In this document: piece by piece, positions 33,622 to 42,771 of the stretch
How the letters are laid out: every line of letters starts with the position of its first letter
Position numbering within the stretch: the first letter of the stretch is position 1
Notes under the pieces: model-generated
Seen by the model: the letters and a program-made list of their open reading frames with translations, nothing else
Databases searched by the model: none
Told to the model about the DNA's origin: nothing
Program-made: the position numbers and the translations under genes
Source of the DNA: Ancylomarina sp048268005
Lineage (GTDB): Bacteria; Bacteroidota; Bacteroidia; Bacteroidales; Marinifilaceae
Length of the DNA stretch: 64,000 nucleotides
Assembly: GCA_048268005.1 (NCBI GenBank)
Contig: JBLWWJ010000002.1
Coordinates: 682,001 to 746,000 of the forward strand
Direction: 5' to 3'

Positions 33622-36600
33622 ATGAAGAAAATGTTACGATTAAAAAGTTTATCACTCCTGCTGATAGCCTTGTTCCTGATTACAGGATCGGTGCTGGGCC
33701 AGCAGTTTAGGAATGGCCTGAAGCAAGGTGCCGTCCGGGTGAAATTCAAGCCGCAAATTTCTGCGACTTTAAACAGCGTGCAACCCTCCAGCGTGGATGG
33801 TGTTTTGCATACCGGAATTCAGGCATTCGATAGAGTCAATTCTAAGTTGAGTGCAGTGAGTATGAAAAGAGTTTTTCCATACTCTCCAAAGCATGAAGCT
33901 AAGCATAAACAATATGGTTTGGATTTGTGGTATGAAGTAACTTATACTTCAGACTTAAATGTAGCTGAAGCCACTTCAGGTTATGCCAATCTTAATGAGG
34001 TTAGTGTTGCAGAACCTATTGCAGAAAAAATTTACGCTACAGGACCTGTTACTATTGAGCCATCAAGTACGAGCACTAATATGCCTTTTAATGATGGTTT
34101 ATTAAACAAGCAGTGGCATTATAATAATACGGGAGAACTGTCCCACAGTGTAGTGGGGGGTGATATCAACTTGTTTGATGCCTGGAAAATTGAAACGGGG
34201 AAACCCAATGTCGTTGTTTGTATTGTGGATGGTGGTATTGATGCCGATCACGAGGATTTAGCTGCCAATATGTGGGTAAACCAGGAAGAGCTTAATGGTC
34301 AGGAGGGTATAGATGATGACGGTAACGGTTATGTCGATGATATCCATGGTTATAACTTTATTACTGACAGAGGAGAATTGACTGATCATTATCATGGAAC
34401 TCACGTCGCCGGTACGGTTGCTGCGGTTAATAATAACAGACTGGGAGTAGCCGGAGTAGCCGGAGGTTCTGGTATTGGTGATGGAGTTAGATTAATGTCT
34501 TCTCAAATTTTTGCTGAGAATGGTAATTCAAGTGATGCTGCTACTGCTATTGTTTATGGAGCCGATAACGGAGCTGTCATTTCTCAAAATTCATGGGGAT
34601 ACCGTGTAACAGGATACTATGAGCAGGCCATACACGATGCGATTGATTATTTTGTTGCTGAAGCGGGCGATTTCGAAGGAAGCCCTATGAAAGGTGGCCT
34701 TGTCTTTTTTGCTGCCGGGAATGAATATAAAGAAGGATTATATTATCCCGGATGTTATGAAAGTGCTATCTCTGTATCGGCTTTAGGGCCAGATAATCTT
34801 AAAGCTGCTTATTCAAACTATGGAACCTGGGTAGACATTGCTGCTCCGGGAGGGAATAATGATTATGGCGAGACCCATGGTGTGTTGAGTACTTTGCCTG
34901 ATAACAGGTATGGGTATTTGGATGGTACATCTATGGCATGTCCTCATGTTTCTGGTGTGGCTGCTCTTGTCGTTTCAAAATTTGGTAGCAGCACATTTAC
35001 CAACGAGGATCTTAAAACGCATATTCTAACTGCAGTTCACGATATTGATGGGTTAAACCCTGAGTATGCCGGGAAATTGGGTGTTGGTTACCTTGATGCG
35101 CTGATGGCTTTAGGAACCGATAATGAACTTGCTCCTGATGCTATTGCAGACGTTACACTTGTGGGTATTGCCCAGGATTTTGCTAGTTTATCTTGGACTG
35201 TTCCTGCCGATGAGGATGATATGCTTCCCGTAAGCATGGAAATTCTTTATAGTACAGAGGAGTTAAGTGCAGAAAATATGAATAGTGCAGATAAATTGGC
35301 ATTGGATATTACTGCTGCTGATGAAGTGGGTACTTTAAGAGAGTTTGACCTTACCGGACTAAATGCAGAAACGACCTATTACTTTGCGATTCGTTCTACT
35401 GACCGTTGGGGGAATGTTTCAGATTTATCAAATATTATTACGGGCACAACCAATGCGGGGCCTGCTATAAGTACTGATAAAGCAGAGCTAAATCTGACTA
35501 TCGACGCAAGTCAGTCAGTATCACTGGGAGATAATTTTACGATTCTAAATGAAGCTGAAGGAATTCTTCAATGGGATGGATCTGTTCGTCAGAAGTCTTA
35601 TGTTTTAGCCTATAATTCTACTGGCTTAAATTATCCTGAAATTAGTACGAGTAGTTCTTCAACTGAGCTTATGAGCCAGGCCGTAGAGATCGAAGAATTG
35701 GAAGCTCCGGGTATAGCACCCTTTGCTAATTTCAAAGAGGAAATTATATATGGTGTTGGTCCCGGATATGTTATTGGCGAGACCGATACCAATTTGACTA
35801 ACTCATCAGCTACGCGTTTTGAAATAACTGATGAAGAAGGCTTTAATCTTACTGAAATTAGTTCATATATCCAGCATATACCTGCTACAGGCCCTGTTAT
35901 TATGGAGATCTATCAAGGTGAGGAAATGCGTGATGGAAGCCTGATTTTAGCGCAGGAAGTTACCAGTTATAAAACGTCACCATATTGGCACAATATTAGA
36001 TTGGATGAGCAGTTTTATTTTGAAAATGGCTCTGTCTTTTGGGTTGCATTTCATGTTCCTGCAGGAAATTTATATCCTTTAGGAGTACAACCTGAGTTGA
36101 ATCCTGGCTATTCTGACAATTGTTTGATTAGTTTCAACCTGGGTGATACCTGGGAGAAGCTTGGCGATGCTATGAATGATCATCGATATGTTTGGGCTAC
36201 TAAGGCTGTTAGTAAGAATAAGCATTTAGGTAATTATATCACATTAGATCCTGGCAGTGGAGTTGTAGAAGGAAATGCTTCTGAAGAAGTGGCTATTTCT
36301 ATTGATGCCTCTACGCTTATCAATGGAGATTATAAGGCAAATGTTGTATTGCAATCCAACGACGCAGTAAACCCTACCTACAGACTCCCTGTAAACTTAA
36401 AAGTTGAAGGTCATAAGCCGATATTAAATCATGATGCGGTTATTGATTTTGGGTCTGTTTTTTATGGTCTGAATAAGAGTCTGACTTTCACTTTGGAAAA
36501 CGTAGGTTATGGGAATTTAGTGGTTGCCAGCACCCAGGTTTCTGATGATCAGTTTGTCGTGGAGACAAGGATTCGCAGATTGAATGCTCGTTATATGATA

Positions 36601-39600
36601 GACGTTACAGTTAATTTTGAACCGACTTCAGTTGGGCCCCAAAATGCGACTTATACCATATTAGATAAAAATGGCGACAGTCACGTAATAAACCTGTATG
36701 GAAATTCTGTAGCTACATCAGAGATTGTTCTTACGCCTGCCAGTCAGGATTTAGGCGATATGGGTGTGGGTGAAACAGCTCAAACCTCTTTTGTAATTAG
36801 TAATGATGGCGAGTATCCTTTGGAGTATGTTATTCCTTCTTTTGCACCGGATGTAAATCTGGATGGAATGGATAAAATGCATAAATATGGCTATTCGGTT
36901 GAATCGAACTTATTAGACGATACCACTGCAGAATTTGTTTGGGACGATATTAGTAATAACAATACCGATGTAACTCAATTCTTTAAAAATTCTGCTTTCG
37001 ATCATAAATATAAGGAGGTTGATCTGGGGTTTGAATTTCCTTTTTATGGAGAAAAATACAAAAACATTTTCTTGACTCGTTATGGCATATTGGCTCTGGA
37101 AGGTGATGGAGGTTTAGGTAATTGTGTACCTGCTAAGCTTGATCCTGCTTGCACGCCGGATGGTTTTATTTCTGCTTTGTTTCAGGAACTTGATATCAAT
37201 CTGGGCGGTGAAATAAAATACGCTCTCAAGCCTGGTAAATTTATAGTAGAATATACCAATGTACTTCGAAGAAACGAAAGGAATCCGGATAACGGAATCA
37301 CTTTCCAGATGGTATTGTTTCAGAATGGAGATATTGAATTAAGGTATAAGGACATTGAAAAGTATTCAAGCTATTTGATTAAACAAGCTATGATGGCTAT
37401 AGCTGATCCTCTGGTTGAAGATCCTTTGTTAGTTCAAGGATACAGAACCTGGCGTGATGGGATATATGCCGGATTAAAAGACAATGAAACGATTGTTCGA
37501 TTTAAGTCTCCTGGTGCGTCTATAATCACCTCCGTATCAGAACCGTCTGGTGTTGTGCCTGTTGGTGGGTCAAAAACGATTGATGTTGAATTGAATACTA
37601 ATGGTTTATTCGAGAGTAGCACTTACCAGCGCTTGGTAATTGCCAGTAACGATCCACATCATAATCCTACCGCTTTTACGGTTCATGTAAATGTAAACTC
37701 GGGAGGAGAAGTTGACCTGCAATTAGATAAAACAGCAGTTGATTTAGGAACTGTTTTCCAGGCTGGGCAAAGTCGCGATGTCATTGTTCTAACCAATGAT
37801 GGAACTAAGGATATCAATATTACAGCCTTAAACATGACTGGCGATCGATTCCTTTTGGGAGTAAATGCACCTCTGCTATTGAAACCTAAATCGTGGATTT
37901 ATGTTCCGATTGAGTTAATCACAAGTGATCTGGGTGATTTTAGTGACGTCTTAACCATAGAAACGGATGCGAATAAAACTTTTGCTGTAAGTTTAGCTGG
38001 TAAAGTTGTTCCTGCACCTGGTATCATGGTTGATGTGACGCCTATTGAAAAGACCCTTGAAGCCGGAGAAAAAACAAGTGCTAAAATCCTGGTTAAGAAT
38101 GATGGTGAAGCTGATTTGGAACTTCTGGCTTATGGTACCGATTGGTTGTACGAAGCCGAGCCGGTGTTGAACACCCCAAGCTTGAAAGAGTTTTCTTATT
38201 ACCATCGCACTAATGTGGAAAATGACGGTCCTGTTTATAATTGGGAAGATATTAGAAGAACAGGAACTATTATCCCTGTTGATGAATGGGGTGAAACAGG
38301 TGGAGTTATTAATCTGTGGAAAGCAGTTGCTCTTCCTTTTGAGATAGAGTTCTACCAGCAAAAGACGGATTCTATTTGGGTATCCTGGATGGGTGTCATT
38401 TCCATGACTAAACCAACAATGAATGGAATTCATTGGCCTAAACCCTTGTTAGGAGACGAAGAACCAAATAATATAATTGCGCCTTACTATGCACAGCAAA
38501 ATTTTGACTATACTGAATTTCCTGACGAAGCTGGTACAGCTTATCAAATCTTTGAAGATAGGGTAATTTTTCAGTGGTCGGAATGCCAGGATGGTTTTGG
38601 AATGGGTGATAACTACAGCATTGCGGCCATATTGTACAAAAATGGAAACATCAAGTTTCAGTACAAGATGGGAGCTTCGAGTTTGACCCGATATGGAGGG
38701 GTAGGTATTAAAAATGCCGATGGAACCGATGCCATTCAGCTTGCATATATGCAGGATTATTTATACGATGGCCTTGCCATTTCATTTACGCCATCTGAGA
38801 AAATGACTATTCCGGTTGGAGGTGAAAAAGAGTATACTGTAGCTATTGATACCGAACATCTAAATAAGGGTGTTTATACTAGTGATTTCACTCTTATAAA
38901 CAATACGCCAACTAATTCAGAAGTGAAAGTACCGGTTCAGCTTACCGTAAATGGTGAGGCTGCGATGGGAGCATCTGTTGAGGCTTTCGATTTTGGAACC
39001 GTAATGGCTTATGAAGTTATTGGTGATTTTGGCCCCGAGCAGAAAGCTTACTTTCAGGAGTTTTTAGTTCAAAACACCGGACGCGATGTGTTGAATTTTA
39101 CCGATATTAAAATGCAATATGGTAGCGAAGCTGCTGCCGAGATTTATTATATCGATCCCTGGTGGGGATGGGGTGATTGGGTGCCTGTTACTACACAGTA
39201 TTTGGCTTCATTAAAACCAGGCGAAACTGCTAAGTTACGTATGGCTTTACGTCCTTATGGAACAAACCCTGATGTGATTGATACGCTTATTTTCTCAGGA
39301 AATCTGCCTGATAGTGAATTCAGATTAGCTGTAAATGCACTTGTGACATTACCACCGGTACTGGCAGTTGATCAGGATACAATTTCTGTAGTAGCCAACA
39401 CGGCTGAAGATGTCCTAACCAGATCATTTATAATCGATAATGTTGATGGACATTCAGTATTGGATTATGAAATTGATATTGCTTACAACAGGAAAGGCGA
39501 AGGTACTACACCTGCTGCAGCCTCTAATAATAATGTAATTACTGAAGCTCTTGTATCTGGATTTGATACTGAGAAGGCTATTTCTACAACTATTAAACCT

Positions 39601-41136
39601 TTTTCAGATGAGTCATATCATGCAATTTTAGAGTACGATACTTTAACTGCTCCTGCCAATGCTTTAGGGTTTGGAGAAGCAAGAGCCTTTATCACAGGTA
39701 CTGCTTTCCAGGCTCCGTCTGAAGGATTTAACCTGACTCATGTAAAAACCTGGTATTATTACGGAGATGTTCTTAATTCTAATATTACTGTAGAAATTAG
39801 AGCTGGTGGTACCAGTGTTGTGGACGCTAGAGTTTTATCTCGTGAATCTTTCAATGTAACAGTAGATAATCCTCAGGAGTTTGGTGAGTACTTTACTTTT
39901 GAATTGACTGATAATCAGGTTTTCTTCCCGGGAGAAACCTTCTATGTTGTTTTTGAATACGACTTGGGTGTTGCTATGCCTCAAGGTATGTCAAGAGGTA
40001 TAGAAAATGAAGCAGGCCGTTTTATGTATTCTAATGGAGCAGATTGGGCAGATCTGCAAGCAGCTGGATACAGAGGCGAAGGCTGGATGGTTAAGGCCAT
40101 TGAAAAAGAGCACAAGACCAGATCTTGGGCTGTTATCGATGGATCTACAAGTGGATCTGTTCATGCAGGAGAGTCTGTTACAGTAAATATTAACTTCCTG
40201 GCTTCTGATGCAGTTGATGCAACAAATGATGCTGTTTTAACTGTAGTTACAAATGATCCTGTTAATCCTGAAGCTATCGTTAATTTAAATATGCAATTAA
40301 ACCAGGGGCCTCAGTTTACTCTCGAGTCAGATCTTACTGTTAGAGAAAATGATAGTTTAAGTTTTGTTGTTACAGCTTCTGATCTTGAAGGCGATGTTTG
40401 TACTTACGCTCTTGATGAAACTTACGAGTTTCTTCAAATGACTCAGGTTGATAGTACATTTAATTTTATCTACACTCCGGACTATGAGTCAGCAGGTATG
40501 AATTCTTTCTTCCTTACGGGAACCGATTCTTATGGAAATGTAACGAATCTTGAAATTCCAGTTGAGGTTGTGAATGTTAATCGTGCACCTGAAGTAATCA
40601 GTCCAATTAATACCAGAGAGTATTATGAAGATGAAGAGTATGATGAAATTAACCTTACCGGGATTTTTGTAGATCCTGATGGCGATGAGTTAACATACAT
40701 CGTTAGGTCAAGCAATGATAATGCTGTCAACGTTTATATGGCAGGTGAAGATATTATTATCAGACCTGTAGCAGAGGGTGAAAGTAATATTAGTATATAT
40801 GCTACCGACACTCAGGGTTTAAGTACACGTACAAGTTTTGATGTTATCATTGGCACTGTAACGGGTATTGAAGATGTTGAAGGTTCTTTAGAAACTAAGG
40901 TGTATCCAGTTCCAACCAGTGGACCATTAAATGTTGTTTTAGGTAGTGATATCGAAGGTGAAGTGCGTATTTCTATTATAAATATTACTGGCCTTACTCA
41001 GTACCAGACCACAGTAAATAAAATGAATGGAGAGCATATTGAGAGATTAAATATCAGTCATATGCCTTCAGGTATCTATTTGGTGAAGATTACAAGTGCC
41101 AAAGGAGATATCGTGAAGCGAGTAGTTAAAATTTAG
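33622..41136 (+). CDS. Giant S8 (subtilisin-like) protease with T9SS sorting domain, copy 1
   Basis: 2504 residues from the ATG at 33622, preferred over 33595 because it aligns with the start, and gives exactly the length, of the paralogue at 55058. A signal peptide (LSLLLIALFLITGSVLGQ) comes first, then the S8 domain with Asp203 (VDGGID), His258 (HGTHVAG) and Ser437 (GTSMACPHVSG). A fibronectin-III-like domain follows (~505-615), then alternating Hydin/choice-of-anchor-D-type beta domains (FGSVFYG, LGDMGVGET, LGTVFQAG). Two related beta-sandwich modules (~1100-1290, 1530-1720) and cadherin/Ig-like repeats (~2220-2420) lead to a type A T9SS C-terminal domain (VYPVPTSGPLN, MPSGIYLVKI). It should be secreted across the outer membrane and surface-attached or released. 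The catalytic triad is intact. A DUF4625 lipoprotein gene follows after a hairpin. Confidence 0.93.
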   Translation: MKKMLRLKSLSLLLIALFLITGSVLGQQFRNGLKQGAVRVKFKPQISATLNSVQPSSVDGVLHTGIQAFDRVNSKLSAVSMKRVFPYSPKHEAKHKQYGLDLWYEVTYTSDLNVAEATSGYANLNEVSVAEPIAEKIYATGPVTIEPSSTSTNMPFNDGLLNKQWHYNNTGELSHSVVGGDINLFDAWKIETGKPNVVVCIVDGGIDADHEDLAANMWVNQEELNGQEGIDDDGNGYVDDIHGYNFITDRGELTDHYHGTHVAGTVAAVNNNRLGVAGVAGGSGIGDGVRLMSSQIFAENGNSSDAATAIVYGADNGAVISQNSWGYRVTGYYEQAIHDAIDYFVAEAGDFEGSPMKGGLVFFAAGNEYKEGLYYPGCYESAISVSALGPDNLKAAYSNYGTWVDIAAPGGNNDYGETHGVLSTLPDNRYGYLDGTSMACPHVSGVAALVVSKFGSSTFTNEDLKTHILTAVHDIDGLNPEYAGKLGVGYLDALMALGTDNELAPDAIADVTLVGIAQDFASLSWTVPADEDDMLPVSMEILYSTEELSAENMNSADKLALDITAADEVGTLREFDLTGLNAETTYYFAIRSTDRWGNVSDLSNIITGTTNAGPAISTDKAELNLTIDASQSVSLGDNFTILNEAEGILQWDGSVRQKSYVLAYNSTGLNYPEISTSSSSTELMSQAVEIEELEAPGIAPFANFKEEIIYGVGPGYVIGETDTNLTNSSATRFEITDEEGFNLTEISSYIQHIPATGPVIMEIYQGEEMRDGSLILAQEVTSYKTSPYWHNIRLDEQFYFENGSVFWVAFHVPAGNLYPLGVQPELNPGYSDNCLISFNLGDTWEKLGDAMNDHRYVWATKAVSKNKHLGNYITLDPGSGVVEGNASEEVAISIDASTLINGDYKANVVLQSNDAVNPTYRLPVNLKVEGHKPILNHDAVIDFGSVFYGLNKSLTFTLENVGYGNLVVASTQVSDDQFVVETRIRRLNARYMIDVTVNFEPTSVGPQNATYTILDKNGDSHVINLYGNSVATSEIVLTPASQDLGDMGVGETAQTSFVISNDGEYPLEYVIPSFAPDVNLDGMDKMHKYGYSVESNLLDDTTAEFVWDDISNNNTDVTQFFKNSAFDHKYKEVDLGFEFPFYGEKYKNIFLTRYGILALEGDGGLGNCVPAKLDPACTPDGFISALFQELDINLGGEIKYALKPGKFIVEYTNVLRRNERNPDNGITFQMVLFQNGDIELRYKDIEKYSSYLIKQAMMAIADPLVEDPLLVQGYRTWRDGIYAGLKDNETIVRFKSPGASIITSVSEPSGVVPVGGSKTIDVELNTNGLFESSTYQRLVIASNDPHHNPTAFTVHVNVNSGGEVDLQLDKTAVDLGTVFQAGQSRDVIVLTNDGTKDINITALNMTGDRFLLGVNAPLLLKPKSWIYVPIELITSDLGDFSDVLTIETDANKTFAVSLAGKVVPAPGIMVDVTPIEKTLEAGEKTSAKILVKNDGEADLELLAYGTDWLYEAEPVLNTPSLKEFSYYHRTNVENDGPVYNWEDIRRTGTIIPVDEWGETGGVINLWKAVALPFEIEFYQQKTDSIWVSWMGVISMTKPTMNGIHWPKPLLGDEEPNNIIAPYYAQQNFDYTEFPDEAGTAYQIFEDRVIFQWSECQDGFGMGDNYSIAAILYKNGNIKFQYKMGASSLTRYGGVGIKNADGTDAIQLAYMQDYLYDGLAISFTPSEKMTIPVGGEKEYTVAIDTEHLNKGVYTSDFTLINNTPTNSEVKVPVQLTVNGEAAMGASVEAFDFGTVMAYEVIGDFGPEQKAYFQEFLVQNTGRDVLNFTDIKMQYGSEAAAEIYYIDPWWGWGDWVPVTTQYLASLKPGETAKLRMALRPYGTNPDVIDTLIFSGNLPDSEFRLAVNALVTLPPVLAVDQDTISVVANTAEDVLTRSFIIDNVDGHSVLDYEIDIAYNRKGEGTTPAAASNNNVITEALVSGFDTEKAISTTIKPFSDESYHAILEYDTLTAPANALGFGEARAFITGTAFQAPSEGFNLTHVKTWYYYGDVLNSNITVEIRAGGTSVVDARVLSRESFNVTVDNPQEFGEYFTFELTDNQVFFPGETFYVVFEYDLGVAMPQGMSRGIENEAGRFMYSNGADWADLQAAGYRGEGWMVKAIEKEHKTRSWAVIDGSTSGSVHAGESVTVNINFLASDAVDATNDAVLTVVTNDPVNPEAIVNLNMQLNQGPQFTLESDLTVRENDSLSFVVTASDLEGDVCTYALDETYEFLQMTQVDSTFNFIYTPDYESAGMNSFFLTGTDSYGNVTNLEIPVEVVNVNRAPEVISPINTREYYEDEEYDEINLTGIFVDPDGDELTYIVRSSNDNAVNVYMAGEDIIIRPVAEGESNISIYATDTQGLSTRTSFDVIIGTVTGIEDVEGSLETKVYPVPTSGPLNVVLGSDIEGEVRISIINITGLTQYQTTVNKMNGEHIERLNISHMPSGIYLVKITSAKGDIVKRVVKI

Positions 41137-41165
41137 TGAATTCTAACTATTAACCATTAACCACG

Positions 41166-41204
41166 AAAGGGGGGATGATCTTCCGTTTATCTCCCCTTTT
41201 ATTT
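41166..41204 (+). terminator. Intercistronic hairpin after protease 1
   Basis: An 11-bp stem (AAAGGGGGGAT with ATCTCCCCTTT, one G-T pair), a 12-nt loop, then a T-rich tail. It sits 30 bases after the protease stop and 19 bases before the lipoprotein ATG. The copy 2 counterpart (62595) keeps pairing despite base changes. It probably works as a partial terminator or as a 3'-end stabiliser that sets the protease:lipoprotein ratio. Confidence 0.65.
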
Positions 41205-41222
41205 CATTAAAAAATAAAAAAC

Positions 41223-41675
41223 ATGCAAATATTTAAATATGCAGTCATCCTTTTTATGGCAGTCGGTATGATGAGCTGTGAAAGTGAAGATGACAATAAA
41301 GTGGATACTACCAAGCCAAGTATAAGTTTGAATAGCCCAACAGGTGCGGTAGAGATTACTCCTGGTGGTGTTCTTAATGTGAATGCTGTACTTGCTGACA
41401 ATGTTGAGTTGGGGGAGTATGTGGTGAAAATCACTTACCGAGGTTCTAAATCGGTAAAAAATGTCGAAGAGTTTTATTTTAATTCACGTTCCGAATTGGA
41501 TGCTTACGGTAATGAGCTGCCAGTATTAAATGGAGAAAAGTCATTTGACTTGAATTTTGACATTGCTGTTGATGCATTTGCACGAGTGGGTAATTATAAC
41601 TTTTCAATTACTGTTATTGATAAGTCAGGAAACAGTGTTGAAGAGATGGTACAGTTCGAACTTGTACGTCCGTAA
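41223..41675 (+). CDS. DUF4625-type lipoprotein (cassette copy 1)
   Basis: 150 residues. The signal peptide ends with the lipobox VGMMSC (Cys19), and a short acidic linker (ESEDDNKVD) leads into a single ~115-residue Ig-like beta domain (KPSISLNSPTG, GGVLNVNAVLADN, FYFNSRSELDAYGNELP, FARVGNYNFSITVID). DUF4625 proteins are surface lipoproteins of unknown role. It lies 86 bases after the giant protease and ends in the cassette terminator. Its paralogue at 62654 is nearly identical in the signal peptide and in the FYFNSRSELDAYGNELP stretch. A cell-surface anchor or partner for the protease is a reasonable inference. Confidence 0.8.
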   Translation: MQIFKYAVILFMAVGMMSCESEDDNKVDTTKPSISLNSPTGAVEITPGGVLNVNAVLADNVELGEYVVKITYRGSKSVKNVEEFYFNSRSELDAYGNELPVLNGEKSFDLNFDIAVDAFARVGNYNFSITVIDKSGNSVEEMVQFELVRP

Positions 41676-41704
41676 AGACGCACAGCAATGTATCTGCCAG
41701 AATT

Positions 41705-41737
41705 AAAGGGATCTGTCGATGATGGATCTCTTTTTTT
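41705..41737 (+). terminator. Intrinsic terminator, end of cassette copy 1
   Basis: AAAGGGATC (41705-41713) pairs with GATCTCTTT (41725-41733, one G-T), 11-nt loop, T7. It shares its loop and 5' arm with the terminators at 30776 and 63137. Confidence 0.8.
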
Positions 41738-42133
41738 ATATTAATAAAGCTTCTACTTTTTCGATGAAAGAGAGGGGGGGTGAAATTATTGTGTTAAAAA
41801 AAACAAAAATTAATAAAACATTTTGTTTCTAAATTGAATAATAGTTGTGTTGTTCTTTACGCTTGTTGTTTTAGGTGTATTCAAGGCTTGTGTTTTGTTA
41901 AGTTAATTTTGATGATGTGTTTGTTTGTGTGTATAGTATGAGTTTGTTTTCCGTTTTTTTATGAATTATCTGTAATTGTACAATTTGTCTGTATGTAATT
42001 ATAGTGAGCGTTACGTATTGAGTCTCGTGCTATACTTCCTTGCTTTGATGGTCAAAATGTTTTTTCTACATTCGCAAGCCTTAAGTTGTTAATTTTTGTG
42101 AATAACACTGCTGTAAGGCAATAAATGTAAGAG
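41738..42133. other. Intergenic ~396 bp before ECF sigma gene
   Basis: T-rich sequence with no gene, RNA or strong inverted repeat that I can see. It should contain the promoter of the sigma/anti-sigma operon. Confidence 0.4.
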
Positions 42134-42694
42134 ATGAGGACCATTCCCGATAAAACCATTCTTCTCGATAATCAGGAAACGTTGAGTTATAATACTCTGT
42201 TTAATGAGATGTATGCTGGTATGTGTCTGTTTGCTGAACGCTTTCTGATCGTTTCAGCGGATGGAGAAGATTTGGTGCAGGAAGTCTTTGTGACATTATG
42301 GGATAAATTTGAAGATTTTGATGCCTTAAATCCCATTAAAGCTTATCTCTACCAATCTATCCGAAACGCCTGTTTGAATAAAATCCGTCACGAAAGAGTG
42401 AAAAGAAAATATGAGGCTGAACAAGCGTATCAGCTCGAATCAGAATCTTTTTTTCATCAGCAAGTCGTAGAGGAAGAAGGGAAGCGGTTAATTGTACAAT
42501 GCATAAGTGAACTTCCCCCACAGTGCCGAAAGGTATTACAGCTTAGCATGCTGGATCTTAAAAATAGCGAGATTGCTGAAGATTTGGGTATTTCCATCAA
42601 TTCAGTGAAAACTCAAAAGGCTATTGCCTATAAAACCCTACGTTTAAAACTCCAAAGTGTCTTTGATATCATGATGATTATCAGTGGCATGTGA
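42134..42694 (+). CDS. ECF RNA polymerase sigma factor (Bacteroidetes SusC-linked type)
   Basis: 186 residues with the two ECF domains. Region 2: YAGMCLFAERFLIVSADGED, then LVQEVFVTLWDKFEDF and YLYQSIRNACLNKIRHERV. Region 4: CISELPPQCRKVLQLSMLDL, then LKNSEIAEDLGISINSVKTQ. This is the group that partners with FecR-type anti-sigma factors to control SusC/SusD operons. The anti-sigma gene follows at once (coding start at 42772). It probably directs RNA polymerase to the susC promoter when the outer-membrane transporter signals substrate. Confidence 0.93.
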   Translation: MRTIPDKTILLDNQETLSYNTLFNEMYAGMCLFAERFLIVSADGEDLVQEVFVTLWDKFEDFDALNPIKAYLYQSIRNACLNKIRHERVKRKYEAEQAYQLESESFFHQQVVEEEGKRLIVQCISELPPQCRKVLQLSMLDLKNSEIAEDLGISINSVKTQKAIAYKTLRLKLQSVFDIMMIISGM

Positions 42695-42771
42695 TTTTTT
42701 TCTTGTTTTTTTTAACTTTCTCTTCACCCGTTTTTTCATTTATGGTGTTCTTACATGACAAGAACAGAAAA

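Noticed and set aside
37993..38433. 146-codon - strand open frame inside protease 1, and similar frames inside other long genes
   Set aside because: Lies wholly antisense to a conserved coding region and has no counterpart preserved in protease 2.
42691..42771. Longer FecR protein starting at 42691
   Set aside because: It would add a hydrophobic stretch before the conserved anti-sigma N-terminus; the ATG at 42772 gives the normal layout.
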